Shown piece by piece: positions 53,148 to 61,944 of a stretch of 64,000 nucleotides of DNA. A model generated the notes under the pieces. That model worked only from the letters and a program-made list of their open reading frames with translations, was not told the DNA's origin and ran no database searches. Location: contig JBKQSL010000445.1 of assembly GCA_052143655.1 (NCBI GenBank), positions 11,812-75,811 of the forward strand, written 5' to 3'. Position numbers and translations under genes: made by a program. Each line of letters opens with the position of its first letter. Within the stretch, counting starts at the first letter, position 1. Source of the DNA: CAVSUR01 sp052143655 (lineage in GTDB: Bacteria > Actinomycetota > Actinomycetes > Streptosporangiales > Streptosporangiaceae).

Positions 53148-54818
53148 TTAATCCTCGATGATCTCGGAAAGCGGCTTCTTGCCAGGCCAGCCCCGCTCAC
53201 GCAGGTCGCCGAAGACATCCGGGGTCGCGCCGCCGTGGCTGGTTACGCGGGCGCGGATGTCGACCACCGTGGCGTGCCGGATCGTCTCGGCCACGCCGGT
53301 CAGGACACAGGTGCCGCGGGGCAGCTTCGGCAGGGAGTGGATCATCTCGGGCGGTGCGTCGGCGAAGATCCCCCGCAGGGAGTCGAGCTGGTCGGGCTCG
53401 ATGGTGTGCACGAAACGGGTGAGCAGGCGCTTCAGCACTGCCCGGTCCACATCCGCCGGGCTCTGCGTAGTAAGGACAAGGCCGAGGCGGTAATGCCGCC
53501 CGATGCGGGCGATCTCCCGCAGCACCTGGGTCGAGACCATCTTGTCGTCGTTCGGCGCGACCAGGTGGAACTCGTCGATCGACAGCACCGTGAACGGGAT
53601 CTTCTTCTCCCGGGCGAGATCCTGCAGGTCGCGCGCCACTGCGGCGGTGATGATGCGCAGATCGCCGAGCAGCAGGCCCCGGCAGTCGATGTTGACGAAG
53701 GCACCCGGCTTCAGCGTCCCGGTCCAGTCGAACCGCCGGCCGATGTATTTGAGGCGCTCAAGGGCCTTCACCCGCTGCTGCGCCGGACGCAGCGTGTTCG
53801 CCGCCTCCATTTTCAGGAACGGCGCCTGCACCTCTATCTCGGCGACAAGCTCGTCGACGCTGAACGCCGACCTGCGCCCCTGGGCGATCTGACGGCGCAT
53901 CGAGTCGAAGGTGTAGCCGACCAGGGTCTCGATGTTGGTCCCGCGGTTCACGCCGGACACCGCCTCAAGCAGGTCCTCGCGGGTCAAGGACCCCAGCGGC
54001 AGCGTGAACCCGTCGCCGGGGCGTACGTTAACGCCGCCCAGCTGTCTTGCCGCGTCGATCATCTCGCCGTTGACGTCGATGTTGACCTGCGGGACCCCCC
54101 AGCGGTGGAGTTCCTCCCCGAGCACCCCACGCGTGTAGCTTTTCCCGCTCCCGATGCCGCCGACGATCAGCACGTGCCGCTGCACCGCGCCGTTGTCGAC
54201 GGTGACCGGGATCGAGTCATCGCTGTGCAGGTGCCCGACGTGCAGCCCCTGGTCGGGGTCGGGCGGGAAGCCCATCGCGGCGGCGATCATGCCCGGGCGC
54301 GGCCGGCAGACCTGGTCCCCGGCCCGGGGCAGGGTCCGGACCTCGGCAGGGCCACCGATGCCACCATCTGTGACGGGGAGTTCCTCGACCGGTTCGCACC
54401 GGACGAGCCGGTAGATCACGGTGGACTCGCCCTCGCCAGCGTAGGTGCTCGGGAACGGGAGCACATCACGCACGGTTGCGCTCTGCGGATCCTCATGGGG
54501 ATTGACCTCGTGCACGTCCAGCACCCGGCACAGCATCCAGGAGACCAGGCTCCCGTCGCGGTCACGTCCCTCCGCCGCAACGAACTCTCCCGGGCTCACC
54601 GTCATCGAGGCGCCGAGCCGGAACCGGATCTCCTCGAAGGTCGGCGAGCCGTCGTCGCTGACAATGGTGCCGAGCACCTCGCCAGGCTCGTCCACGATCT
54701 GCCCGTCGAAGACAGCCGCGTCCGCTTCGGCCGAGCCGGCCGCGGACTGGTACTCGTCGCCCGGCTTGCCCTCGCCGTTGTCCCCCTGGCTGGCCGGGCC
54801 AGCCTGGTCCTCAGCCAT
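53148..54818 (-). CDS. herA: HerA-type DNA translocase ATPase
   Basis: 556 residues from ATG 54818 with GGAGG four bases upstream. N-terminal HAS-like beta barrel, then P-loop GGIGSGKSYTRGV (220-232), VNIDVNGEM, Walker B TVLSIDEFHLV, sensor VLTTQSPADVD and an arginine-bearing C-terminus (FVHTIEPDQL). HerA forms hexamers that move on double-stranded DNA and drive a bound nuclease. It is the first gene of the operon herA-nurA-like-sacsin/DUF3883. An inverted repeat element lies right before its ribosome site (separate entry). Confidence 0.85.
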   Translation of the reverse strand: MAEDQAGPASQGDNGEGKPGDEYQSAAGSAEADAAVFDGQIVDEPGEVLGTIVSDDGSPTFEEIRFRLGASMTVSPGEFVAAEGRDRDGSLVSWMLCRVLDVHEVNPHEDPQSATVRDVLPFPSTYAGEGESTVIYRLVRCEPVEELPVTDGGIGGPAEVRTLPRAGDQVCRPRPGMIAAAMGFPPDPDQGLHVGHLHSDDSIPVTVDNGAVQRHVLIVGGIGSGKSYTRGVLGEELHRWGVPQVNIDVNGEMIDAARQLGGVNVRPGDGFTLPLGSLTREDLLEAVSGVNRGTNIETLVGYTFDSMRRQIAQGRRSAFSVDELVAEIEVQAPFLKMEAANTLRPAQQRVKALERLKYIGRRFDWTGTLKPGAFVNIDCRGLLLGDLRIITAAVARDLQDLAREKKIPFTVLSIDEFHLVAPNDDKMVSTQVLREIARIGRHYRLGLVLTTQSPADVDRAVLKRLLTRFVHTIEPDQLDSLRGIFADAPPEMIHSLPKLPRGTCVLTGVAETIRHATVVDIRARVTSHGGATPDVFGDLRERGWPGKKPLSEIIED

Positions 54819-54832
54819 CACGCCTCCGCGCA

Positions 54833-54864
54833 TTAACCGATCTCCCGCAACTGGTTAATGGTTA
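54833..54864. promoter_or_regulatory. Operator-like inverted repeat upstream of herA
   Basis: TTAACC (54833-54838), 14 bases, GGTTAA (54853-54858) extended to GGTTAATGGTTA. The same half-sites, spacing and TGGTT extension occur at 59277, upstream of the DUF6119 gene. Located 15-46 bp upstream of the herA start, it could block transcription or initiation when bound. The binding protein is not identified. Confidence 0.65.
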
Positions 54865-55181
54865 CCACACGAGGTGGCGCGAAGCAAACTCATCGGGCGG
54901 CTGACGGTTCGTGTCGGTCGCTCGCGAGCGTCGCCGGGGCACGGGACGGTGCCGCCCTCCACGCGCTCTTGACGGCAGGCGCACGGTGGACGCGGGCGCG
55001 CGGGGATGGATGTTGCTAGTGATGGGCTACTAGAGGGCTAGGGCGCGGCAGCTTTGCGCGACGGATCCGTCAGTCACATGCGCGACACTCGGAAGAATCG
55101 GGCTACGCGCTGAGCATCTCTGCCGCGCGAAACCGGCTGCCGCTTCCCGTGGGCGCGGCGCGGCCGACCTCCGGTGCGGAG
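54865..55181. other. Intergenic, between herA and the methyltransferase 3' end
   Basis: Probably carries the herA promoter, though no -35/-10 pair could be fixed. The rest is GC-rich without a gene. Confidence 0.35.
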
Positions 55182-56435
55182 TCAGCCGGTGAGGACGCCG
55201 TGCAGTTCGGTGGCGATGTGGGAGGCGATGGACTCGGCCCACAGGGGCGGGAAGGCATTGCCGACCAGGCGTTCCTGGCGGCCGGGATGGCCGATGAAGA
55301 CGAAGTCGTCGCCGAAGCCCTGGAGCCGCGCGGCTTCACGCACGGTGAGCGTGCGGTGCAGCTGGTAGTGGAGGAACCGGCCGCTGCCAGGGTTATGGAA
55401 GTTGGTGGTGATCGTCCGCGCAAGCCCTTTGCGGTGCAGCCGCGTGTAGGCCTGCGAGTAATAGCGGCGGCCGTTGGTCGCCTCGATGGGCGGACGGCAC
55501 CCTTCCCTCACAAGGCGCAATCGCTCGACCAGATCCTTACCGTGATCCCAAGGCTCATGGTTGGCCACCACCTGCCTGCCGGCGCCGAGCGTGCGCGCAT
55601 ATCCCGATCGCGGGCCACGGGCGTCTTCTTCCAGATCGCCGATCGCCTCGCCGACCGTGACGAACCGCGCCAGAGACCCAAGCTTCTCCGGATAGTAGTC
55701 CCGCATGGTGTACTGCACGGCCCGCGGCGCCCCCAGCCGCGGCGCGGCACCCAGAAGAGCATCCAGCGTGCCCGGAGACGGCTCGACAAACGTCTCCGTC
55801 CGGTAGTCCCAGATCTTGCGGCGCCCCGCGTGCGTGGGCGGCGGCCCGGAAGGAGTCACCCCAGTGTCGTGGCGGTAGCCGATCACCAGCACCCGCTGCC
55901 GGGACTGGGGCAGCCCGTATGCCGCTGCGTTGAGGACTCCCTGCCAGACCCGGTATCTGCCCCGCAGGGTGCTGAGGGCCGCCGCAAGCTCCGCCCGGTC
56001 CGCGACGGAGGGGACGTTCTCCATCACGAAGAACACCGGGTACACCGAGTTCACCAGGCGGAAGAAGTCCTTCAGGAGCCTGTTCCGCCGGTCGGCGGCA
56101 TCCCGCTGTCCGGCGGCCGACCAGCCCTGGCAGGGCGGGCAGCCCAGCAGCCCGGCGACCGGCCGGCCGTCTGCCGCGTCGCGGATCGTCCGGCCAGTCA
56201 CCTTCCGGACATCGCGCAGCTCATAGATGGTCTCCGGCGAGTCGTTCGCCAGGTAGGTCGCCCGCGCGACCGGATCGATGTCATTGAGGTAGGCGACCTG
56301 GAACCCGCCCGCGCGGGCGAAGCCCCGCGCGACCGACCCGACGCCGGCGAACGCCTCAGCCACCACCCACGGCACCGCCCAGGTCGGGCTTGGTATCCGA
56401 TGAGTAGCGCTCACGATCAGACGCTCCCTTCGCAT
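55182..56435 (-). CDS. DNA (cytosine-5)-methyltransferase
   Basis: 417 residues, up to 27 fewer if a GTG just before VVAEAFAGVGS is used. All key C5-MTase motifs are visible in order: I AFAGVGSVARGF, IV GCPPCQGWS with the catalytic Cys, VI MENVPS, VIII QSRQRVLVIG, IX LTVREAARLQGF and X VGNAFPPLWA. The target-recognition region lies at about 230-340; specificity is unknown. The Vsr gene divergently placed near it is the usual companion that repairs T:G mismatches made by 5mC deamination. No restriction enzyme is coupled to it. Confidence 0.9.
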   Translation of the reverse strand: MRRERLIVSATHRIPSPTWAVPWVVAEAFAGVGSVARGFARAGGFQVAYLNDIDPVARATYLANDSPETIYELRDVRKVTGRTIRDAADGRPVAGLLGCPPCQGWSAAGQRDAADRRNRLLKDFFRLVNSVYPVFFVMENVPSVADRAELAAALSTLRGRYRVWQGVLNAAAYGLPQSRQRVLVIGYRHDTGVTPSGPPPTHAGRRKIWDYRTETFVEPSPGTLDALLGAAPRLGAPRAVQYTMRDYYPEKLGSLARFVTVGEAIGDLEEDARGPRSGYARTLGAGRQVVANHEPWDHGKDLVERLRLVREGCRPPIEATNGRRYYSQAYTRLHRKGLARTITTNFHNPGSGRFLHYQLHRTLTVREAARLQGFGDDFVFIGHPGRQERLVGNAFPPLWAESIASHIATELHGVLTG

Positions 56436-56517
56436 ACCTGACTGCCGTCAGGCAGAGCCCATCCTTCCCGCCCACCCGCGGGCGCGCGAACGATATTATA
56501 TAAATAGCCTCGGGATC
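56436..56517. promoter_or_regulatory. Divergent promoter region between dcm-like and vsr-side genes
   Basis: 82 bp with an AT-rich core, CGATATTATATAAATAG, unusual for this DNA and fit for a -10 region, and a small palindrome CTGACTGCCGTCAG nearer the methyltransferase start. It lacks the TTAACC...GGTTAA element. Confidence 0.45.
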
Positions 56518-56895
56518 ATGCTGGGGGTAACCCGGGAAGGTCGTGATCGCGTGCGCGGCGACCGCCGAAAGACGAGCGTCGAATGGCCCGCCACTGTTGA
56601 CGATCGCCTGCGCCACCTCGTCCGGCTCGCCGAAGGGGCAGCCGACTTGCGAAGCACCAGCGCTTCCGAGCTGCTGGCCGCGCTGATCTGGGCCCAGCCG
56701 GTTGACGGTGCCCGCCTGGCGGCCACGATCACCGCCTACCGGCAGACCGGGCGTGACACCATCGAAGCGGTCGGGCCCAGCGAACTGAACCCTCCGCAAA
56801 CCCCCAGACGAGGACGCCCGCGGCGCAAGTGGATCAAGAACAACCCCCGTGACGGAGACGCAGCGCATGAGCCCCCGAGCGAGCACCACAGCTAA
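56518..56895 (+). CDS. Small basic hypothetical protein
   Basis: 125 residues. A short helical domain (VDDRLRHLVRLAEGAADLRS, then ASELLAALIWAQP) resembles ribbon-helix-helix or similar small DNA-binding folds, followed by a basic Pro/Arg tail (PRRGRPRRKWIKN). Overlaps the Vsr gene start. It may be a regulator of the cluster; this is inference from size and position. ATG 56518 lacks a good ribosome site. Confidence 0.5.
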   Translation: MLGVTREGRDRVRGDRRKTSVEWPATVDDRLRHLVRLAEGAADLRSTSASELLAALIWAQPVDGARLAATITAYRQTGRDTIEAVGPSELNPPQTPRRGRPRRKWIKNNPRDGDAAHEPPSEHHS

Positions 56896-57463
56896 GCGCG
56901 CCCACCGGGCCAGAGCGAACCGGATCACCGTTGATCTGCTCGGCACCCACACCATGGTCGGCGCAGCGGCGTCCTGGGCGACCTCGCCGGCGACACGCAA
57001 GGCAATGCAGGCTAACCGTCGGCGTGATACCGCCCCGGAAATGGCCATCAGGCGCCTGGTGCACGCCAGCGGACTCCGCTACCGCGTCGACGCGCGCCCC
57101 CTGCCCACTGCCCGGCACACCGCAGACATGATCTTCACCCGAGCACGGGTCGCCGTGTTCATCGACGGGTGCTGGTGGCACGGCTGCGCCGAGCACTACC
57201 GGCCGCCCGCCAGCAACGCTGGGTACTGGGCCGCGAAGGTCGCCCGCAACCGCGAGCGCGACCGGCTCGCCGACGAGGCGCTCGCCGCGGTCGGCTGGGC
57301 GGTCATCAGGGTCTGGGAACACGAGCTGCCTGAGTCGGCCGCCCGCCGCATCGAGGCCGCCGTCCGCGCCGCGGGGTACTGGCAGCGACCAGGGCAGCGA
57401 CCAGTGCCGGGATCCCGCCGAAATGACCAGTCACACTGCAGCCCGCCTGCGCGTGGCCACTGA
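56867..57463 (+). CDS. vsr: Very short patch repair endonuclease Vsr
   Basis: 198 residues from ATG 56867, with GGAG nine bases upstream (GTG 56849 also possible). Core: RRRDTAPEMAIRRLVHASGL, TADMIFTRARVAVFIDGCWW (catalytic Asp in TADM, then HGC), and VARNRERDRLADEALAAVGW. Vsr nicks 5' of T in T:G mismatches arising from 5-methylcytosine. It is expected near C5-methyltransferases, as here. The C-terminal 40 residues are basic and unlike E. coli Vsr. Confidence 0.9.
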   Translation: MSPRASTTAKRAHRARANRITVDLLGTHTMVGAAASWATSPATRKAMQANRRRDTAPEMAIRRLVHASGLRYRVDARPLPTARHTADMIFTRARVAVFIDGCWWHGCAEHYRPPASNAGYWAAKVARNRERDRLADEALAAVGWAVIRVWEHELPESAARRIEAAVRAAGYWQRPGQRPVPGSRRNDQSHCSPPARGH

Positions 57464-57583
57464 AACGAATCGCAGCCTTTCTGGCCCCGAAGACTTGCGG
57501 ACGTGGCGAGAGCGTTGCCGTCGTCACGCGCGGTGGCCAAGAGGGACCGGCAGTCAGCTCCGCGGAGCCCAGCTGCCAGCTGC

Positions 57584-59203
57584 CTATGGGGCGGGAATGG
57601 TGAGGACCCGAACCGTGACTCCCTGGGATTCGAGGTGCTGGACCAGGCGCACGAGCGTGACCTGGCTGAAGGTGAACAGGTTGTCGGCGGTGAGCTTGCC
57701 GGGCCGGCCGATGGCGAGGATCACCTGCTTGGGCAGCTCGGGTGCGGTGCGGGTCCCCCCGCTGTGCTTGGCGACGCGCTCGGCGAACTTGACGCGCGCC
57801 TGGCCGTCGAGGATCAGGGCGGAGGCGGACACCAGGGCCTGCGAGAACAGGTGACTGGCGTCCCCGGACCGGCGCAGCCGCTTGACGTGGATCAGCTGAT
57901 CGTCCGGGCCGAGCAGGTCGCAGGCCTCGATGCCGTGCCGGTGGAAGTCGGTGTGGATCTTGCGCCGGTCGAGCAGGACCAGGCGGCTGTCGGCCTTGGC
58001 GGCCTCTTCGTTGTAGCGTTCCTCGTCCCACCCGTCCTGCCAGGGGATCAGCGTGAGCCCGGCCGGGGTGCTCAGGATCCGGTCGGCCTCGCGCTGCACG
58101 TGCTCGCCATACTCGCCGTCCATGGCGAACCACCGGCCGTCGTGGAAGAAGTACAGCTTGCCGCCGTCCCGGGTCTCGAACGCGATCCATTTCAGCAGCG
58201 GGGTGGCGGGGCTGACCAGGTCGCCGTCGCCCTCGCCGGCGTGCAGGGTGACCTTCAACTGCTTGAGCATCTCGACCGGGTCGCGACCGGGGAACTTGCC
58301 GAGCAGCGCGGTGATGTCGTCGATGGTCAGCCACTCGGCGCGCGTCGCCGGCATGCCGGGGCCGCTGACGACCACGTAGTCGACCACGGAGAACTCGTCC
58401 GCCTGATCCCAGGGCCAGGCGACGCCGAGCCGGTCAGATCCCGCCCCGTCGCGGAGGGCGGCGGCCAGCTGCCGGTTGAGCGTGCGCCGCCGCGGGTCGC
58501 GGTCGCCCAGCGGCAGCAGTCGGCTCAGGAGCTCAAGGTCCGGGTCGGTCACAGGAGACTGCATGACCTGCTCGATTTCCCGCAGATCCTGGACGAGCGC
58601 ATCGGCCGTCCGGCTGAGCGGGATGTTCAGGGCGTCGGCGCAGCGCACGGTCACGGTATTCCCGGTGTGGCCGAACTCGACGGCGCGGCCGATCACTTTG
58701 CTGGGCACGCTGCCCAGGTCCGTCAGGTCGAATGCCCGCACGTCCCCGCCGGCGGGAAGGGACCGGCGGTCGATCTGGGCACGCTTGTCCAGGGTGTGGC
58801 GGGTCACCGAGCGCAATTCGCCGGGGTTCAGCTTCCGGGCGGCGTAGCGCAGGCCGAAACCGGGATCGACATTCTCGTAGGCGAGCAGGAAGTGCCCCAT
58901 TCCGTAACTGACCACGTAGATGGCGTCGCCGACGGGCAGTAGGAGCACGGCCGCCGCGGTCTGGTTACCCAGCTCCAGGCTGTCCATGCCGACGAGACTG
59001 GCCAGGTCAGAAGCCCATTTTGCCTGAGAGGTGGCGATGTGGCCGTGGACGAGCCACCCGGCGATGCCGGCGACCGCGGTCGGACCCGACGCGAACTCAG
59101 GGCGATCGGCGTACTTTGACTTGACGTGCTCGGCGAGAGGATCGCCGGAAGGGATGAGCCGGTAGATCGTGACGCGGCTCCTGGTTGATCTCGGACGTGA
59201 CAT
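57584..59203 (-). CDS. DUF6119 / TIGR04141 sporadically distributed protein
   Basis: 539 residues. The N-terminus (VTIYRLIPSGDPLAEHVKSK), the LLPVGDAIYVVSYGMGHFLL segment, GLRYAARKLNPGELRSV and the C-terminal DRRKIHTDFHRHGIEACDLL region followed by LIHVKRL match the TIGR04141 (DUF6119) family, found sporadically in defence islands. The last 150 residues hold EACDLL...LIHVKR, a D...xVK pattern compatible with a nuclease-like fold; this is a suggestion only. An inverted repeat identical in layout to that before herA lies 74 bp upstream, suggesting one regulon. Confidence 0.8.
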   Translation of the reverse strand: MSRPRSTRSRVTIYRLIPSGDPLAEHVKSKYADRPEFASGPTAVAGIAGWLVHGHIATSQAKWASDLASLVGMDSLELGNQTAAAVLLLPVGDAIYVVSYGMGHFLLAYENVDPGFGLRYAARKLNPGELRSVTRHTLDKRAQIDRRSLPAGGDVRAFDLTDLGSVPSKVIGRAVEFGHTGNTVTVRCADALNIPLSRTADALVQDLREIEQVMQSPVTDPDLELLSRLLPLGDRDPRRRTLNRQLAAALRDGAGSDRLGVAWPWDQADEFSVVDYVVVSGPGMPATRAEWLTIDDITALLGKFPGRDPVEMLKQLKVTLHAGEGDGDLVSPATPLLKWIAFETRDGGKLYFFHDGRWFAMDGEYGEHVQREADRILSTPAGLTLIPWQDGWDEERYNEEAAKADSRLVLLDRRKIHTDFHRHGIEACDLLGPDDQLIHVKRLRRSGDASHLFSQALVSASALILDGQARVKFAERVAKHSGGTRTAPELPKQVILAIGRPGKLTADNLFTFSQVTLVRLVQHLESQGVTVRVLTIPAP

Positions 59204-59276
59204 CGAACGCTGCTCCGGACTGCATCGTTTGCGGTGCCCGCAGATCCCCTGGCGGCGGCTGGCTCTGCAAGCTGTA

Positions 59277-59308
59277 TTAACCTATCTCCATTTTTAGGTT
59301 AATGGTTT
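59277..59308. promoter_or_regulatory. Operator-like inverted repeat upstream of the DUF6119 gene
   Basis: TTAACCTA (59277-59284) and TAGGTTAA (59295-59302) form a perfect 8-bp inverted repeat, extended to GGTTAATGGTTT. It matches the element at 54833 in half-sites, 14-base spacing and following TGGTT; the neighbouring ATCTCC is shared too. It lies in an AT-rich patch that probably contains the promoter. Confidence 0.65.
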
Positions 59309-59367
59309 ATCACGTAGAAGGCTGCGGCGCAACACAAGGAGTAGCCGATCGGCCGCCCCGCGGGGGG

Positions 59368-59535
59368 TCAGCGTCGTCGCGAGGCGCTCCGCTCGCGAGA
59401 ACGCGCGAGCATGCAGGTGACGATCCTTATGGGCAGACTGATGACCAGCGTGATGAACACGGGCATGCTGGAGCCGATCTCGTTCACGTTGCTGCGATCC
59501 TTCACGCACTCGGTGACGACGGTGTCCAGAGGCAC
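59368..59535 (-). CDS. Possible 55-residue protein with one TM
   Basis: GTG 59535 opens MPLDTVVTECVKDRSNVNEI, then SSMPVFITLVISLPIRIVTC, a hydrophobic segment, and a basic tail. The AA composition is natural, unlike the overlapping frames, but no ribosome site or family is recognised. It could be a relic. Confidence 0.35.
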   Translation of the reverse strand: MPLDTVVTECVKDRSNVNEIGSSMPVFITLVISLPIRIVTCMLARSRERSASRRR

Positions 59536-60014
59536 GGGGCCGCGTGCGACCGCCTTGATGCCGACTTCCCGGCGTAACGCTGTTGGCTAGCCGTCGGCCC
59601 AGCCAGGCGGGCCTGGGCGCGCTGCAGGCCGGGACGCGTTCGGACGCTGATGGCCGTCCAGCCCCGCCACGGCGCGCCTGTGCCGGGCGACCGTGGCCGG
59701 GGCCGCCTGGTCTGCCGCTCCCGGCCGTCGGCTCGCGTGTGGCTGCCCTTGTTACACCGCTGCACCCGCCGGACTTTTCATACCCGGTAGAGATCCCGCA
59801 CGGCGACGGCAGCGGGGCTGACGCTCCTGGTAGGAACCGCGGCCATCGCGGCGCACCAGCGGACTCGCGGCGCGACCAGAGCTACCAGCCAGCACCACTG
59901 CTCAGGAACGCCCGCTGCCACCATGCGCATACGCACGAGATTTCTCGCCGGCCGCGGCTGGTGGCCGGTGGCCGGTGGCCGGTACCGGTGGCCGGTGCGT
60001 ATGAGGAGCTGTCG

Positions 60015-60752
60015 ATGGCAGGGGACCGGGCGGTGGCGTGGGCACTGGGGCTGGGCGAGGGCTCTCCGCTGATCCCGGTCACTGACGTGCTGCTGACCGC
60101 GCCGCATTGCGGGCTGGACCCGGACACGACGCTGGGTCATCTGTTCGGCATGTCGGCGTTCACCGATCCGGTCCGGGCCGGGGATCGTCACTGGCACAGC
60201 TGGCCCGGGACGGCGCTGAACGACCTGGCGTTCGAGCTGGGCTACCCGCTGTTCTTCGGCCCCGACACCGATCATCCGCAGCCGGTGTCCCTGCCGGGCC
60301 TGGAGACCACGACCGTCGGCATGCTCGAAGCCGCCGGGATCTCCCCGGCATGGATTTACGCCTGCCAGCACATCGGCGGCCTTCCTCCCCGCCCGGACGG
60401 GAGCTTCGCCAGCGGACGTGACCAGGCCGAATGGGGTGAGGTGATCAGCCGTTACGTCAGGGTTCACCAGCCAGGCGGCGAGGTCGACCACGAGGCCGAG
60501 ACCTGCAAGCTGCAGAACATCATGACCATCGTGACCCTGCAGATGGCCGCTGATGACCCCGGCTACGGCGCGGCAATGGCCACGCAGCTGCCGGCGGGCA
60601 GGCGGGCATTGACTCAGCCCTGCTGCGCGAGTACCTGCGCTCCTGCGCGGATGATCTGGGCAGCACGCTGCGCAGCGACCGCGGGATCCTCCTGGCGGCG
60701 GGTGAGTACGTCAGGGACGGGGTGGCGCCAGCCTGGAAGCCGCGGCACGTAG
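60015..60752 (+). pseudogene. Hypothetical protein with frame break
   Basis: ATG 60015 is preceded by GAGGAG six bases upstream. About 195 residues look natural (LNDLAFELGYPLFFGPDTDH; HEAETCKLQNIMTIVTLQMA). Near 60601 the frame becomes Cys/Arg-rich while another frame continues well (GIDSALLREYLRSCADDLGS, then LLAAGEYVRDGVAPAWKPRH). One base is missing there, or was misread. I do not recognise the family. A further plausible C-terminal scrap lies near 60895-61035 (LLARALLLDRMGALAAAIAA). Confidence 0.55.
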
Positions 60753-61250
60753 CCAGGCGACAGCGTCCCAGACGTCCTTTTCGCCACCGCAGTCGCCGTG
60801 ATCCAGAGCCCGGGGGCATAGCGAGCGAGGGAGATACTGGCGCTGGGTACGGCTCTGGTTTCTTCCAGCGCACCAGCAAGACCGCGCCAGCTTCCCCGCT
60901 CAGACGACCGGGGGAGCTGGCGCGGGCCTGCTGGCCCGGGCACTCCTGCTGGACCGGATGGGTGCCTTGGCCGCGGCAATCGCTGCTGGGATCGGCCGCT
61001 CGCAGGCCAGCGTTCAATTCGCGTCCGAGTCGTAGGGCCGCACCGCGCCGTTCGTTTTCAGGGCCGATCGCCGTGTCGGGGCCAACCAGCCACTTTGGCG
61101 ATCTCCATCGCGTGGGGCCGCCGGGCGGAGCGATGTCGGTGGCGTGCCAACCTGGGTGCGGGTCCAGCTGGGAGTATTGTGGCTGCGCCGCGGAGAGCCC
61201 GGCACTGGGCCGACAGTTGCGGCACCGATTATTGGCGCTGGAGGATCCTA
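60753..61250. other. Decayed 3' region before darT
   Basis: Contains the out-of-frame continuation of the gene at 60015 and its possible tail ending SQASVQFASES with a stop near 61035. From there to 61240 nothing is seen except the darT ribosome site GGAGG at 61241-61245. Confidence 0.4.
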
Positions 61251-61901
61251 GTGGCCGGGAGCGCCCTCAGCCCGGACCGCCCAGTCATGCATTTCACGCA
61301 CGTCAGGAACCTGCCGGGCATCCTGGCCGCGGGATGCCTTCAAGCAGACAGCCGGGTGGACCGGCGATCCGGGCTCGCGGTCGAAGCTGCTGACCTTGAG
61401 ATCAAGGCCAGCAGGCGTTCGATCTTGGTGGACCTTCCTCCCTGCGGCTGCGTGGCCGACTACGTGCCCTTCTACTTCGCGCCCCGGTCACCGATGCTCT
61501 ACAAGCTCGCTAAGGGAGGCGTCCCAACCTATTCGGAGGGGCAGGAGCCGCTCATCTACCTGGTGTCCACCATCGGGAGCATCGCGGATGCGGGCCTGCG
61601 GTGGCTGTTCAGCGACGGCAACTGCGCTGCCGCCGTGACGCAGATCTTCAATGATCTTGAGCTGCTTGGTTCCGTGGTTGACTGGCAGGTCATGGGCGCG
61701 CGGATGTGGAATAACACGGCGGAGGATCCAGACCGCATGCGGCGCCGCATGGCCGAGTTCCTCGTGCACGAACGCGTCCCGGTGAGCTGCCTGGCAGGAA
61801 TCGCCGTCAGGTCTCAGGGCGTGAAGGAGCAGGTGGAAGGTCTCCTGGCGGCCAGCGGTGAGCAGTTGCCCGTGTGGGTGCGAACTGGCTGGTATTTCTG
61901 A
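61251..61901 (+). CDS. darT: DarT, DNA ADP-ribosyltransferase toxin
   Basis: 216 residues from GTG 61251, with GGAGG six bases upstream. Typical DarT motifs: HFTHVRNLPGILAAG at the start, ADYVPFYFAPRSPMLYKLAK, LIYLVSTI and the C-terminal RRRMAEFLVHERVP with the catalytic Glu region. DarT adds ADP-ribose to bases of single-stranded DNA and blocks phage replication when freed from DarG. It precedes darG by 43 bp. Confidence 0.85.
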   Translation: MAGSALSPDRPVMHFTHVRNLPGILAAGCLQADSRVDRRSGLAVEAADLEIKASRRSILVDLPPCGCVADYVPFYFAPRSPMLYKLAKGGVPTYSEGQEPLIYLVSTIGSIADAGLRWLFSDGNCAAAVTQIFNDLELLGSVVDWQVMGARMWNNTAEDPDRMRRRMAEFLVHERVPVSCLAGIAVRSQGVKEQVEGLLAASGEQLPVWVRTGWYF

Positions 61902-61944
61902 ACGTCCGACCCGTGCGATATGCATAACTGAGGGAGGTGAGCCG

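Larger units (their letters stand above)
59204..60014. other. Intergenic region with a possible micro-gene
   Basis: Holds the operator at 59277 and a 55-codon minus-strand frame at 59368. From 59580 to 60010 it is GC-rich without a convincing gene; around 59960-60000 GGTGGCCGGT-type units repeat (TGGCCGG four times). Confidence 0.45.

Noticed and set aside
51107..54836. Two frames of about 700 codons opposite the NurA-like and HerA genes
   Set aside because: Same reason: antisense shadows; HerA motifs on the minus strand settle the coding strand.
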